NCBI GenBank assembly: GCA_026315105.1
Contig: CM048751.1
Coordinates: forward strand, 339,806,649 to 339,870,648
DNA: 64,000 nucleotides
Reading direction: 5' to 3'
Source: Locusta migratoria
Taxonomy: Eukaryota; Arthropoda; Insecta; Orthoptera; Acrididae
Shown here piece after piece: positions 1 through 12,275 of this stretch. Made by a program: the position numbers and the translations under genes. How positions within the stretch are numbered: the stretch's first letter is position 1; each line of letters begins with the position of its first letter. The notes beneath the pieces are model-generated. The model was not told where the DNA came from and ran no database searches. It saw nothing but the letters and a program-made list of their open reading frames with translations.

Positions 1-839
1 TATCGCAATGTTGCAGCCCAGTTATCATATTTTCACCAGGATTAATTCCCAGGTTTTCCAGTACACAACACTTTCTAGTATTACCACAATTTAATGTAAT
101 AATATCATCATGAACTCCTAGTTTCAGGTATGCCTACAAATATAGTTTTAGGAAGGCGGTTCCAAATTATACTGTTGAAACATTCATTTGGGTTCTGTGT
201 CTGCCCATGCAGACATTTTCTTAGAAGGTCAGAAAGAGCCAAGTTTCTGAAAATAGGTTTAATTGCTGTAATAACAGCAGCAGGAAGAGAATGCTAGTGA
301 GAATAAGATCCTCCAGTTGTCTGAGCCCTATGTATTTGCACCATGAATTTTCTGATGCACATAATGCATGACATGGCTTATCATCAGTAGAGGACGTATG
401 GAAGAATATAGCCAAAACACCTTTACATTTCATCATTTTCAATAAACACAACAAAACATATGTAAACAAACACTGCAAACGTAGGTATAACAACTACTCG
501 CAATCACACTTGAACAAAACTAATCACATGTTTGAAAGCGTGTTGTTTACAAACAGCAGAAACAAAAGAATACCGACCGTTGCATTCCAAGGATAGCCAG
601 TACACTTGGGAGGTAAAATTGTGGAATATAGGGGATATAAAGATCTAAAATATATGCAGAAATGTGGCTGACAGAAAAGTGGGCACATAACACATGTGTT
701 AGGTAAATGCTCTTTAAATGATTAAAAAAAATTCAGCAAAATCCCTTTCAGATTTCTTAAATAAAACCTTAATTTATAAAAGTATGATGAAAACTGAAAA
801 TTGATTTTTTCCCCCGACCTAAACCATGATTGGTCCCCT
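1..839. other. Unannotated AT-rich DNA
   Basis: No coding similarity, RNA gene or repeat boundary could be recognised here. Short open frames exist on both strands but none has a recognisable motif. Confidence 0.4.
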
Positions 840-985
840 TAAAGGAAGACATAGAGGCAGTTCAGTGGCATTCAACTAGGTTTGTAACTGGTAGATTTGA
901 ATAATGCATGACTATTGATGAAATGCTTTGGGAACTCAAATGGGAGGGCTGGAATTTGAGGTAGACTGCCGAATGATTCTACTGC
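840..985 (+). pseudogene. CR1/Jockey-like LINE, C-terminal fragment
   Basis: Translation of the plus strand gives a stretch beginning IEAVQWHSTRFVTGRFE, then IDEMLWELKWEGW after a stop. It matches the conserved C-terminal block of CR1/Jockey-type reverse transcriptases (usual form VQRRAARFV, then SVTEMLxxLGW), which is also visible in the better copy at 58.6-58.8 kb. Only this block survives. The upstream RT domain and the 3' tail are not visible. A short decayed fossil; family assignment is by motif only. Confidence 0.5.
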
Positions 986-1631
986 TGCCAACCTGGTTCA
1001 TATGGATACATACAAGCATTCATTTTTCCCTTATTATATATGGTAGTGGAAAAGGAAAGCAAGTAACTAATAGTGGTACTGAGTACCATCTGCCACACAC
1101 CTTTGGGTGGATTGCAAAGTATGTCTGTAGATGCAGAAGTATTTCTGCACTCTGCTTCTTTTATGTCAACATTGTCTAACAATATTTGGTGCTCTATCAT
1201 CCAGAAGTGTAACTTTATTTTTCCTGCCAAATTAAACAACAGACCATGAATTAGATTTGGCTGCAATTGAAGGAGCCAGGATAGCATTATGTGGTTGAAG
1301 AAAATTGTAGTTTTTGTTCTCTGAAACTAATAAGAAATTGGTTTGAACACAGTTTCTCTTGTAGTTGCAGGAAAACTGAAGCAAATGTTGAGTACTCTTA
1401 TATTTTGTTAAGTAATGGTAAATACTTAAGTTTTTAGATTTTCTTATTGCATGGACTTAAAAGAAAGAAAAGGTCATTGAGAAGTCTTCCATTTTCTGCT
1501 TCAAAAAATATGGTTACATTATATAAATATATCACACAATAAGAACTGAGATCATAATAAGTGGAAGGACATCAATGAATATGCCACCTATCTTGACACA
1601 AGCTGTAGTCAAATCATAAAATTTCATCACA
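986..1631. other. Unannotated DNA between two LINE relics
   Basis: No convincing gene, RNA or repeat. It may include decayed flanks of the LINE fragment just upstream. Confidence 0.35.
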
Positions 1632-3210
1632 TTGTTTTGGTTGTAGTTTTGATCTTCAGTCCAGAGGCTAATTTGATGCAGCTCTCCACCTTCCTCTATC
1701 CTGAGCAAGCTTTTTCATCTCCTAATTAGAACAGCAACCCACATATATTCGAATCTGCATACTATATTTGTCTCTTGGTCTCCCTCTTTAATTTTTAGCT
1801 CACTAATTTCTCTCCATTGCTAAACTGAGAATTCATTAATGTCTAAGAATGTGTCCTAACAATCAATCCCTTCTTTTAGTCAATGTGTGCCAGAAATTCC
1901 TCTTCTCCCCAAATCTATTCACTACCGACTCACTAGTTATGCAATTTGCCCCCTTAATTTTCAGCATTTGTCTGTAGCACCACATTTGAAAAGCATCTAT
2001 ACTCTTCTTGCCAGAACTACTTATCATCAATGTTTCACTGCCGTACAAGGCAATACTTCACACAAAAGCCTTCAGAGAAAACTTCTAATGCTTAAATTAA
2101 TATTTGATGTTAACAAATTTACCTTTTTCAGAAACACTTTTATACTCATTGCCTTTCTGCATTTTATATCATATTTACTGCAACCATTATATTTACTGCC
2201 TAAGTAATGGAACTCTTCTACCACCTTTATTGTTTTGTACCTAATCCAATTCCTTCAGCATCACCTGATATTCGTAGACTACATTCCATTGCCCTTGGTT
2301 TGCTAATGTTAATGTTCATCTTATACACTCCTTTTAAGACACTGTTCATTCTATTCAATTGATCTTCCAGGCCATTTGCTGTCTCTAACAGAATTACAAT
2401 GTCATCAACAAAGTGCAAAGTTTTAATTTCTTCACTCTGAACTTTAATTACTTCTTCAAATTTCTCTCTACTTTTCTTCATAGCTTTCTCAATTTACATA
2501 TTTGGGGAAACGCAACAACCCTGTATTACTCCCTTCCCCATCCTTTTATGCCCTTCAACTCTGATAACTGCTGCCTTGTTTCTGTACAAGTTGTTAAATA
2601 ACTTCCAGTTCCCTATATTTTATCCCTGCTGACTTCAGAATTTGAAAAGTGTATTCTAGTCAACACTGTCAAAAACTTTCTCCAAATCTATGAGAGCTAC
2701 AAATGTAGGTTTGCCTTTCCTTAACCAATCTTCTAAGATAAGTTGTAATGTGAGTATTGCCTCACATGTTCCTAATTTTTTCTAAATCCAAACTGATTGT
2801 CCCTGACTTTGGCTTCTACTAGCTTTTCTATTCTTCTGTAAATAAATTGCATTAGAATTTGGTGACCATGACTTATTAAACTTCCTATTAAGATTAAATA
2901 TTTCTTATAAATCATGCAACAATGATCATATACTGTAGTATTTTGCCAATTATTTTTAAATCTTTACTTAGATATTGCTTCATTATGTTTTCAGTCTCAG
3001 AAAATTTTATGTCAACAGTATCTTCCTAAGAATCTGTGGCAGCACTAATAAATTCAACCCTTTCCTGCATTTTATGATCTGTGAACTCTTGTAGGTCTTC
3101 CTCAAATTAGTTACTGCTGTGGGTGTTTTAAATTGTTTCTCCAAATGATCTATATTTCTATAATACCTGAAGATGACTGTGCGTCTAAAATTTGTTAATT
3201 AATACTCTTC
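1632..3210 (-). pseudogene. RTE-like LINE, decayed reverse transcriptase and 3' end
   Basis: Read on the minus strand this is the 3' half of a non-LTR retrotransposon. The order is: an early RT block (QFGFRKN) near 2790; motif A (FVALIDLEKVFDSVD) near 2690; motif B-like (GVIQGCCVSP) near 2530; motif C (FVDDI) near 2410; then a C-terminal block with EAFxMWCYRxMLKI and RFGEKRNFWHTLxKRRD at 1863-2048. The terminal part near 1650-1740 matches the copies at 21826 and 61881, all with a TTGTTG-type 3' end. Several stops and frameshifts make it a pseudogene. The endonuclease half is missing. I assign it to the insect endonuclease-RT group loosely called RTE-like; the exact clade is uncertain. Confidence 0.8.
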
Positions 3211-3270
3211 ACTTCTTCTTTAAATTGTCCTGTGACCAGGGCTGGCCCAAACTAATTTTAATGGCACCCC

Positions 3271-4963
3271 ATTTAATAAAATAACAATACAACATCAATG
3301 TAAAATGCACATTGCATCTTTTTTTATTCAAATACATAATAACATGTTATACAAAACATAAACATATTGCCCCACTAAAATGGGGGACATTGTACACTTC
3401 TATACAACAATGTTAATTTTTCATCATTTTAAAATGTTACCACCTTATAGTGTTCTGTTCACCGACTCAGTGATTGTGGTCTTCATGTCTTAATAAATCT
3501 CCACAGCATCAAAGTTCGGGACAGTTACCTTAATATCTCGTGAATGTAGAATCTTCTTAAAACACAGCATCTGCATTACCTTCTTACAGAATGCGTGCAG
3601 TTAGAGAAATGTTATCTATTTTATGGGTGTGTCAAAATTAAGGCAATGACTCAGAGCAAACACCAGGTATCTGAAAAGTGGTTTAATTTCATCACTTTTA
3701 CCCTACAATGCATTACAACAATATGTACATTGATGCCCAAACTGTCATAGTGGCAGCTTGGAAAGCTGTTACAAGACTGCCTTTTTCGATCTTTGTGTGG
3801 CCTCCTTTTATAGTCTGACCTACAATAACATACATTGCTACAACTATTAAAGATATGAAAAACAATTAGTTTGGCCATGTTATAGCAAGATAATATCAGC
3901 TTTACATTCAAAATTAAGGTACTTATCAATTTACATTGATTTATAATAATCCTGCTTTCATATATTGGGTTGCGGATCTGAAATATGCTTAACTATAAAA
4001 TACAACAATAAATTGTTTGTTTATACTAATGTCTTGAAAAATAGTGAAGGGCAAATGTTCCTACCATGTACAGAATAATGAAATAAAGTATTAGTTGTTT
4101 TGCTGTATACAATAACACGGGAATATTTCATACAGGCTTAGTTAATCTACAATGCTGCCCATGCTGGCAAGTTTACATTCGAAACATTTATTATATTTGT
4201 GTTTTTATGCCAGTTCCTACTCAAATATACAATAGAATGTATCTCTAAGCTTACTATTTCACTTTATGTTTTCCTAAAGTGCATATTAGCAGGTTTTAGT
4301 TTCATGGCCATGTGGTCTTGTTTATTTTCCTATTTTATGATGAAATATTATTTGTTTGTTTTCCTAGCAATGTATGTATCTTCTCTTAACCATTAATTTA
4401 TCTATAAATCATGTTTCTTATATTACACATACTTTGAGATCACAAACTGGCATTGATATTCTAATGAAATAATTTGTTTAATTTGTTATCTGGGTGATGA
4501 AGCAGTAAACATTTAGCTCTGTAGCTTGCCTATTACACCTCAATTTTCACATTTTGTTTTTTAAAAAGGTTTTGGTTGCTAGTTTTCAACAACTGATACA
4601 GTTATAAGCTTCATTACACAAAGAGTCTCAAAAAATAAATTTTTCATGCCTTGGATTTTGCAAACTCTAAGACAATCTCTTTTAAATCTATTGTTTCTCT
4701 TTCATCTGACAAAGTTGCCAAACCCACAAGTCTTTCTTGAGTTATTGTGGATCACAGATATGTTTTATGAGTTTTATTTTCAAGAGGCTGCTGTCACCAC
4801 TGGCTTCAGAAACAGGAGGGGGGAAAAAAAAAAAAAAAAAAAAAAAAAACAAGGGGCACAACAATAGTGTAACAGACTGAAACTCTACTCACTGTTGCAA
4901 GTGCCTGTGGGCGAGGTGCACTCAAATGATGGTGGTGGGGGTATCTGACATATCACATGTTAC
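3271..4963. other. AT-rich DNA with a long A tract
   Basis: No gene recognised. A 26-base A homopolymer lies at 4824-4849. The two small hydrophobic open frames here are most likely chance translations of AT-rich sequence. Confidence 0.4.
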
Positions 4964-4977
4964 TACAACTAAAATCA

Positions 4978-5346
4978 ATAATATAGTAAGGATAGTTTAC
5001 AACTCACCACAAAGACATGGCGACGAGCTGCGACAGGCACATACAAAAGACACACTCATACAACACTTTCAGCTATCAGCCGTAGCCTTCTTCAGAAAAT
5101 AGAACACTCACGCAATCACACAGGCATACAACACAGTCATACAGCCATAACCTCTGGCTGCCGCACTTTGAATCACGCTCTGCGAGTGTTCTATTTTCTG
5201 AAGAAGGCCATGGCCGATAGCTGAAAGTATTGTATGTGTGTGTCTCTTGTATGTGCCTGTCGCAGCTCATTGCCACGTCTTTGTGGTGAGTTGTAAACTG
5301 TCCTTACTATATTATTAATTCCAACCTGGACTTTCCATTATTACAT
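4978..5346 (+). mobile_element. Palindromic retroposon, family 1 (copy 1)
   Basis: Two inverted arms (about 4981-5112 and 5184-5320) are near-perfect reverse complements around a spacer of about 70 bases, followed by a non-palindromic tail containing AACCTGGACTTTCCATT. Perfect 14-base direct repeats (TACAACTAAAATCA) flank it at 4964-4977 and 5347-5360. Long duplications of this kind are characteristic of target-primed reverse transcription, so I orient the element by its tail, plus strand. The right arm carries the hairpin motif CTGAAGAAGGCCATGGCC followed by GATAGCTG (5198-5223) and a GGTGAGT 86 bases later. Nothing in it codes for protein. Confidence 0.85.
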
Positions 5347-5557
5347 TACAACTAAAATCAGATTCTTTGCCCTGTTCCATTCCTGTAGTCTGGGGATGTA
5401 TAGTTTCGACAGGAACAAAGATACATAGTTGGGAAAGCTCTATCCTGCTTCACTTGATGAGACATAGCCTCTCTTAAGTGATAGAGGCAAAAACTCATAA
5501 TTTCTTTGAACATCGCAAAACCATACTTGTACCCAAGAATAATTATTTATAAAGTAA

Positions 5558-6172
5558 ATATACGTAAAAAATAGATGAAGTCCACTTACCAGGCAAAGGA
5601 GCACAGGCAGTGATAGCAACAAAGAAACACACAGACACACACACACAAACGCAAGCTTTCACAGCCTAGCTGCTTCGTCAGGCAGAAGGGAAGGAGAGGG
5701 AAAAGGAAATGATGAGGGTTTTAAGGGAGTGGGTAGGGAGTCATTCCAATCCCAGGACAGGAAAGACTTACCTTGGGGGGGAAAAAAGGAGGGTAAACAA
5801 ATAGACACACACCCACACATTTACACAGACGCAAGTACATGTCTGCCTAAATGTACTTGCGTCTGTGTAAATGTGTGGGTGAGTGTCTATTTGTTTACCC
5901 TCCTTTTTTCCCCCCCCCAAGGTAAGTCTTTCCTGTCCCAGGATTGGAATGACTCCCTACCCACTCCCTTAAAACCCTCATCATTTCCTTTTCCCTCTCC
6001 TTCCCTTCTGCCTAACGAAGCAGCTAGGCTGCGAAAGCTTGCGTTTGTGTGTGTTTGTGTCTGTGTGTTTATTTGTTGCTATCACTGCCTGTGCTCCTTC
6101 GCCTGGTAAGTGGACTTCATCTATTTTTTACATATATTTTTCCTGTTAGGAATTTTTCCTCTATAATATTCG
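5558..6172 (+). mobile_element. Palindromic retroposon, family 2
   Basis: Arms of about 283 bases (5558-5840 and 5851-6133) meet at a ten-base loop, followed by a unique tail (about 6134-6172) containing CCTGTTAGGAATTTTTCC. Perfect 14-base direct repeats TATTTATAAAGTAA lie at 5544-5557 and 6173-6186. The sequence is unrelated to family 1 at 4978 although the architecture is the same. The hairpin motif is at 6011-6040 in the right arm (CTAACGA, stem GCAGC/GCTGC, GAAAGCTT). The left arm preserves the inferred original CTGACGA on the minus strand. A GGTAAGT lies at 6106. No reading frame longer than expected by chance is shared between arms. Confidence 0.87.
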
Positions 6173-6417
6173 TATTTATAAAGTAATTATGAACAAATAG
6201 AAAAATAAATAAATAAAAAAATTGTATTTTCTCCTTTGTTTCTGTACAAATGTAAGGTACACCCTGTGCTATTTGGTGCCCTAAACCTTTTACTGATTTT
6301 CACCACTGATGATGTGTGTGGCCTTATGGCGCACTGTGGCGAGGTCATTAGTGTCCATTGTACACTACAGAGACTGCAGAGCAATGGACTGCACGGGACT
6401 GCGGAGCGCCCCAGTCA

Positions 6418-6696
6418 CAGTGGCGGACTAAGGCTATTGGAGGCCCGGGATGGCAGCAAAACAAAATGAGGCCCCCAATCCAATTGGAAATATAACTTTT
6501 GAGAGTTGGAGGCCCCCCAGGACAAGAGGTACAGGACAGACAAAAAAATAGCTTTCGAGTTTTGGAGGCCCCAGAGAGGCCGAGGGTGCACAAAAAAAAA
6601 AAAAAGTTTTTTATGTATTTGGAGCTCCCCAAGACGAGAGGCCCAGGGCAGTCTTCCCCCCCCCCCCCCCCCCCCCCCCCACTTAGTTAGCCACTG
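6418..6696. mobile_element. hAT-type MITE, complete
   Basis: The element begins CAGTGGCGGACTAAG and its reverse complement begins CAGTGGCTAACTAAG, matching the CAGTGGCGG style of hAT termini. Flanking octamers CCCAGTCA (6410-6417) and CCCAGCAA (6697-6704) match at 7 of 8, as expected for an 8-bp hAT duplication. Inside is a degenerate direct repeat of about 60-80 bases built on GGAGGCCC and GAGGCC, and a run of about 25 C residues near the right end. There is no transposase, so it must have been mobilised in trans. Related copies are at 44196-44419 and, partially, 53760-53925. Confidence 0.88.
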
Positions 6697-7034
6697 CCCA
6701 GCAAACAGGATAGGCGGCAACGCCAGCTGTGATCATGAGATGATTGGTTGCAAACTACTTGGTACTCGTGTATTCATTAAACACTTACTAGCAAAATTCT
6801 AAAGAGTCAGAGAGAATGCATGTAACATTTGAGCTGTGTCTCGACTCTTGCCTGTGCAGTAACGTGTAGTAACTGGGAATTCTATGCTCCTGGAACCACA
6901 GTGCAACAGCAAAGTAAACCGCAGCTCGAGTGCATGAGGGTTTGTCACGCACAACAAATTTGCCGCCTACCAAATTCGAGCAACCCAGGCAATTGCCTAG
7001 TTTGCTTTATGGACAGGCTGGCCCTGCCTCAAAC

Positions 7035-7630
7035 TTTCACGCAAACTAAGTCACATTGTTTGTCTGTTTCAACATTTAACTTTCTAAATAACTTTAAAAA
7101 GTATATTCTATATCGGAACTTCTTCCTGTTTCTTGCTTGAGTGTCATATTGAGTATTGATTTCCTCCATACTAGTTTTAAATTCTTCCATATGAATTTTA
7201 AACCACTAACACATTTTAGCGGCCATTCTCCCTGACACAGACTGGCAAACAAACATGTTTCATATTTTTTCCACTATCAGGCAAACATTTGCTATCCAAC
7301 ATAGGCTATAGTATCAGAATGAACTTATTTTTTCATATAAGGAAGTGAAGTCTTTGAATTGGAAATTTTAGGAACTCACTGAATTAGGTAAACTGTTCAT
7401 TAGTGCCTTTTGTTACTTTGTGGGCTGATTACGCTGATAACAGTGGTGATGGCTGTGTGACAAGCAGATACAGCCTCAAATTGTTGCACAACTGTGACTA
7501 CATCATTGTTTATTGAAAGTCTCTCTGGAAAGTGTTGCAACCTTGTGCTGTTACCTGGTGGTCGTAGATCGATGGTTCTTGTAATTGAAGATCTTTGCTC
7601 TCCGTATTGGCTGGCTGAAATCTCATGGGG
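7035..7630. other. Unannotated DNA
   Basis: No supported gene. It could include the outer part of the minus-strand LTR whose inner edge is at 8691. Confidence 0.35.
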
Positions 7631-8691
7631 CAAAAACTAATTCACTACAAATAACGAAGGCAGCACACAGTTCCTTGACACTTTTAGTGATTTATAAATG
7701 ACCAGTTGTCCCTATTTATGGCCAGCTTATAAGTCTCATTAATTACACCCATTAAAACCAGGTATACACATTCCACACATCAATAATACAACTTTACAAC
7801 ACAGTTTGTGTGTGGAATGCAAAAGTTTGAAGTGTACATTTTAATGTGGCATGAACATTACTAGTCCATTCATAATATTGGTAGAAACACTGACAAACTT
7901 TTACATAATTGTTCAAAATCATAGTTCAAACTGGCGTGGCATGTGCCTTAGATTGTATCCGAAACAAAAACAAATACTCGGAACTGACATATATTGTACA
8001 ATACTTTGACGTAGGCTGTACATCTGACAACTGGTGAAACAATACTCTGAACTAGCATGGATTGTGGCTCTGACAACTGACTAAACAATACTCTCTTACA
8101 TTCCACGAGCGCATACTATTTATATCATCCAAACAATGTCACTGAAAATTGAGTATTGTTAATTATGTACATTAAATTAATTAGAATGGAAAAGTAAAGA
8201 AAGTAAAAGATAGCATAAATAATACTGATTAAATTGATATACAAATCTTGGTTCAATTCATGGTATTTCATTAATGTATGTAACAAAATAGATTAATCAA
8301 CAATATTTTCGTAATTGGCTGTAATTATACAGAAACTAAAGAAGGCAAAACTTTTCTAACATTACTTGTGAAACATAGTAATACCTACTTTAATATTATG
8401 AGAAAAGAATTTACTTGGTTGTAACAGAAATACTAATTAACATATTATCTGAACTTTAACAATATACTTCTGGCACAAATTAATTAATATTTGCTAATTA
8501 AACAAACTTCTCCAGCATCAAGTAATAGAAAATGACTTCATCTACTTACATTACAAAAAAGAGTAACAAAAGTTTTGGAAAAGAAAATAATTCACTAATT
8601 ATGTTCATATCTATTATTATGCAACGGTGGTATTGGGAGGTTCAGTAATGTAAGCAGATGGGAATAAATCCCAACATGCATTGTTACATCA
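7600..8691 (-). repeat. Putative 3' LTR of Gypsy C (outer edge undefined)
   Basis: On the minus strand a purine tract (TGAGGGGGG) is followed at 8691 by TGATGTAACAATGC, the layout of a polypurine tract directly in front of an LTR beginning with TG. It lies downstream, in minus orientation, of the decayed Gypsy C pol. No second copy was found to fix the other end, so the lower boundary is a guess and the LTR identity is an inference from position. Confidence 0.35.
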
Positions 8692-8701
8692 CCCCCCTCA
8701 T
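8692..8701 (-). other. Polypurine tract candidate of Gypsy C
   Basis: Minus-strand TGAGGGGGG abuts a TG start. In LTR elements this tract primes second-strand synthesis. Supported only by position and composition. Confidence 0.4.
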
Positions 8702-10172
8702 TTAATTAACCAGATAGTTATTTGAAAAAATAATTAACTGGGTAATTAATTGATAAAAACAAATACATGTTAATTGCATAGCTACAAATAAATCATATTG
8801 AAGGCAATTACAAAAATAACCTTAATCTACATTTCATATTCCGTTTACCCTATGCTGGCAATAAAATTATACAGAGCCCCAATAAAATTCGATTATTATT
8901 AACATACATATACAAACTATTTACAAAATGAGTGAAAAATTTATAAAATTATTTCATCAAAAATTGAACACATTTTGTTTCATTTCAAGGGAGGAACACT
9001 CATCTCCCAGTTTTTTCACTACACTTCACACTACACACAGATCATTTCAGTTATCTTCACGGGGGATCCATGCCTTCATCAGGTCAAAAAATAGGGTCCC
9101 ACATGTCCTTGTCCTGGAGTTGCCTCTCCTCCAGCAGAGTACATGAAAAATATACAAAATTCTCTACATTAGTACCTCAACAAAACTTATCACTAATTAC
9201 ACACAAATATTTCTTTCCTACTATAAAACTATACACAATATATATCTAATTGAAATCCTATTAAGAAAAAGAATGGAAACTTGCTTTGTAGCACAACACT
9301 CTACATATAGGCTATACTTAATCAAAACTTGAATTGAAATTTAAAGCAAAAACTTGAAAATCATATTGTTTTATCCCAAAATCTAAATTTTTATCCTCTT
9401 TCATCACAGTACCAAGATGATAAAATATTCTCCTACAGACAGCAAATGAACCAAAAAGTATGCACTCCACTTCCTACTCACAGATGACAAATACCAAGCA
9501 GCAAATAAATGATCAAAATATCAAATAAAAAAAGATGGTAGATTTTGAAACTAGTGTTACACTGAAAATTTGCAAAAACATCATACACAGAACCAGTTGT
9601 ATCTGCCCAAGATGGAATATATGTACATCTGTTTAAAATCTCTCACTTCTTAACTCACAAATCTTACCAAGTTATCTGCAAGATAGAATCCATAGAAAAT
9701 CTGTAATAGCAAAGGAGGCTCCCTAACCATTGGCCCTACCTACTCATTATCATTATTTCATTATACCTCATAACTGAATACTCATCATACCTCATCAATA
9801 TTCTTTCTCTTACCTCATCAGTTAATATTCTTCATCTTATCTCACTTCTTATCTGTATTTCATAATATTCCATTACCTTATTATGCCTCATTACTCCAGC
9901 TATATTCACTTCAATACTCTATCAAAGAAACTATGAAAATCCTGCCTAAGCCACAACAAATCTCTAGAAGCCTAGTCCACAGTAAATCACTAACTTTTAC
10001 TTTCATTACTTCAATACAGACAGAATTATATAAATTCCAGAACTTCTCTTTTCATTACCATACTGCTTTAAATTAATGGCCATAGATACAAATTTCTCAT
10101 ATAGGTACAGATAATTTTGCTCACAACTCACTTTCTAGATCACCACTGCACTAAAAAGAAGTGTAACACACT
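8702..10172. other. AT-rich 3' region of Gypsy C without readable gene
   Basis: It lies between the inserted CR1 LINE and the putative polypurine tract. It could correspond to the 3' untranslated or env-position region of Gypsy C, but no transmembrane or env-like frame is visible. Confidence 0.35.
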
Positions 10173-11570
10173 GACTTCATCTACATCTACATGGGATACT
10201 CTGCAAATCACATTTAAGTGCCTGGCAGAGGGCTCATCGAACCACAATTATACTATTTATCGCCATTACTATCACGTAGTGAAGGTATTGTTTGTGTTTT
10301 GCCCCGAGTATATTTAACATATGACCAAAATCTCTTTGGGTTTTCAGTCAAATTACGAGAAAGAGTTACGTTGTGATAAATATTGTAGGCATCTCGCATT
10401 GAAATCCTCGCTAAATTTCGAGCTTCTGAGTACGATCGCAAATCCTGGGGATTTCGTGTTCGTTTAAATTTAGTATGCCTTTTCCTTTGCTTTTGCAACA
10501 GTGTCCTGACCTGTTTTGTGTACCAAGGGGGATCACCTCCTTCTTTTATTAATTCATTAGGTATAAAACTTTCAATTGCTGTCGATACCACTTCTTTGAA
10601 TTTAAGCCACATCTGGTCTACACCTACGTTTAGTGTTAGAAACGAGTGGAAGGTGTCTTTCAAGAAGCAATGTATTTTGTTTCTATCTGCTTTCCTGAAC
10701 AAATATACTTTGCGTTTATTTTTGGTAACTTTGGGACTTTCGATATTCAATTTCGCTACGACAGCTCTGTGTTCACTAATACCTGTATCCGTTTTGATGC
10801 TCGTTATGAGCTCAGGATTATTTGTTGCTAAGAGATCAAGTGTGTTTTCACATCCATTTACAATTCTAGTTGGCTCATGAACTAATTGTTCGAAGTAATT
10901 CTCAGAGGATGCATTGCTACAATTTCGGACGATGTTTTATGCCTACCTCCTGATTTGAAAATATAATTTCGCCAACAGATCGAGGGTAAATTAAAATCAC
11001 CACCTACTATTATCGTGTGAGTCGGGTACGTTTTTGTAATTAGACTCAGGTTTTCTTTGAACCTTTCTGCTATTGTATCGTCAGAGTCGGGAGGCCGGTA
11101 AAAGGAACCGATTATTAACTTCTTACGATTTTCGGGTACAACCTCTACCCATAATAGCTTGCACGAACTATCAACTTCAGCTTCGCTACATGAAATACTA
11201 CTTTTGACAGCGACAAACACGCCCCCACCTATTTTGTTTAATCTATCCTTTCTGAACACCGATAGATCTTTTGAAAATACTTCTTCTGAACTTATTTCTG
11301 GCTTGAGCCAACTTTCGCTGCCTATAATGATGTGTGTTTCAGTGCTTCCTATTAACGCTTGCAGTTCTGGAACTTTCCTGACACAGCTACGACAATTTAC
11401 AACTGTTATACCGATAGTTTCCGGATCTACATTTCTCCTGTGATCCACCTGAACCCTTTGAGATTGCCCATTTTCTATTTCCCTAAAGCTCTTTATCCTA
11501 AAAAACCGCCCAGTCCACGCCACACAGCCCCCGCTACCCGTGTAGCCGCTTCCTGCATATAGTGGACTCA
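10173..11570 (-). pseudogene. CR1 LINE copy with internal deletion
   Basis: On the minus strand the copy starts inside the end of ORF1 (homologous to 56072 onward in the full copy) and continues through the endonuclease domain (VNCRSCVRKVPELQAL, GSFYRPPDSDD, GGDFNLPSICW) and the linker before RT (VKYTRGKTQTIPSLRDSNG). It then jumps straight to the 3' tail (GCCAGGCACTTAAATGTG), so the whole RT domain is deleted. A frameshift near 10900 splits the endonuclease from the linker. The tail ends in TGTAGATGTAGAT. It is inserted in the 3' part of Gypsy C and cannot make RT. Confidence 0.88.
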
Positions 11571-11991
11571 TCTCGGTAAGTACCAAATTTAACCTTCATT
11601 GCACTAAATTTAGGTGTAATCTTTTGCTACATATGCTGTTTAGAAGATACAGAATTGGATGGTACTGGTTTCATTCAAACATACCATAATACACACTACA
11701 CTATGGCATCCTACAATTACACTATGGTAACCTACAATTAATGAGTAGGTAGTACTGCTGTGAAGCTATGGCAACTTACAAATACACTATGGTAACTAAA
11801 TAGACTATACACTATACTAACCAAAACATAGTAGGAGAAAATTTACTGACTTAACAAACTACTCATCAGATAGTAGAAGAAGAATGGAGTGATATAAGAA
11901 ATGAAGAATAGTATCACCCTGCTGAGGGAAGGCATTACTTGCCAAGTAATGTATTCGTCAAAGAATGACGAACACCCTACCTACTGGTGAC

Positions 11992-12275
11992 TTAATCCTT
12001 ATTTATTACTCTTTGTTCCACCTGTTTGGCAAAATCGATGTTATCCAATTTTCTGAATAATTCAAGTTGCTGTGGGTCAAGTTTCAAATACATCACAGGA
12101 AATACATATGGTTTCAGATCAATAACATTTTTCAAACCAAAGACTTTACTTGATTTAGTGTTGGCAAGTTCATATGCATTGTCATGTGCAACTCTGATAA
12201 CTTTAAATGGACCATGATATACACGTAAAAACTTTTTGATTTCATCATTGACCTTACTGGATCTCTCCTTCATTG
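11992..12275 (-). pseudogene. Gypsy C integrase C-terminus
   Basis: The minus-strand frame reads MKERSSKVNDEIKKF then FLRVYHGPFKVIRVAHDNAYEL, the GPF/Y module found at the C-terminus of Ty3/Gypsy integrases, and ends at a TAA at 11992. The upstream part of integrase continues beyond the GC-rich block at 13464. This piece itself is open, which suggests Gypsy C is old but not ancient. Confidence 0.75.

Larger units (their letters stand above)
3237..7026. mobile_element. Possible ends of an old hAT element
   Basis: Position 3237 starts CAGGGCTGGCC, and the reverse complement at 7026 starts CAGGGCCAGCC, a 9 of 11 match in the style of hAT terminal inverted repeats. The flanking octamers (CCTGTGAC at 3229, CCTCAAAC at 7027) match at 5 of 8. 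No transposase was recognised between them. The interval holds two palindromic retroposons and a hAT MITE, which would be later insertions. The two ends could equally be unrelated solo hAT fragments. Confidence 0.25.

Noticed and set aside
5400..6130. Coding potential in palindrome arms (126-codon frame at 5729-6109)
   Set aside because: The frame reads through both arms and a loop of a non-coding inverted repeat; its Cys/Val repeats reflect TGTGTG simple sequence.
12236..12275. Start of the orphan frame within integrase sequence
   Set aside because: These codons are antisense to the Gypsy C integrase C-terminus; the frame only acquires its own character after the GC-rich boundary near 12276.
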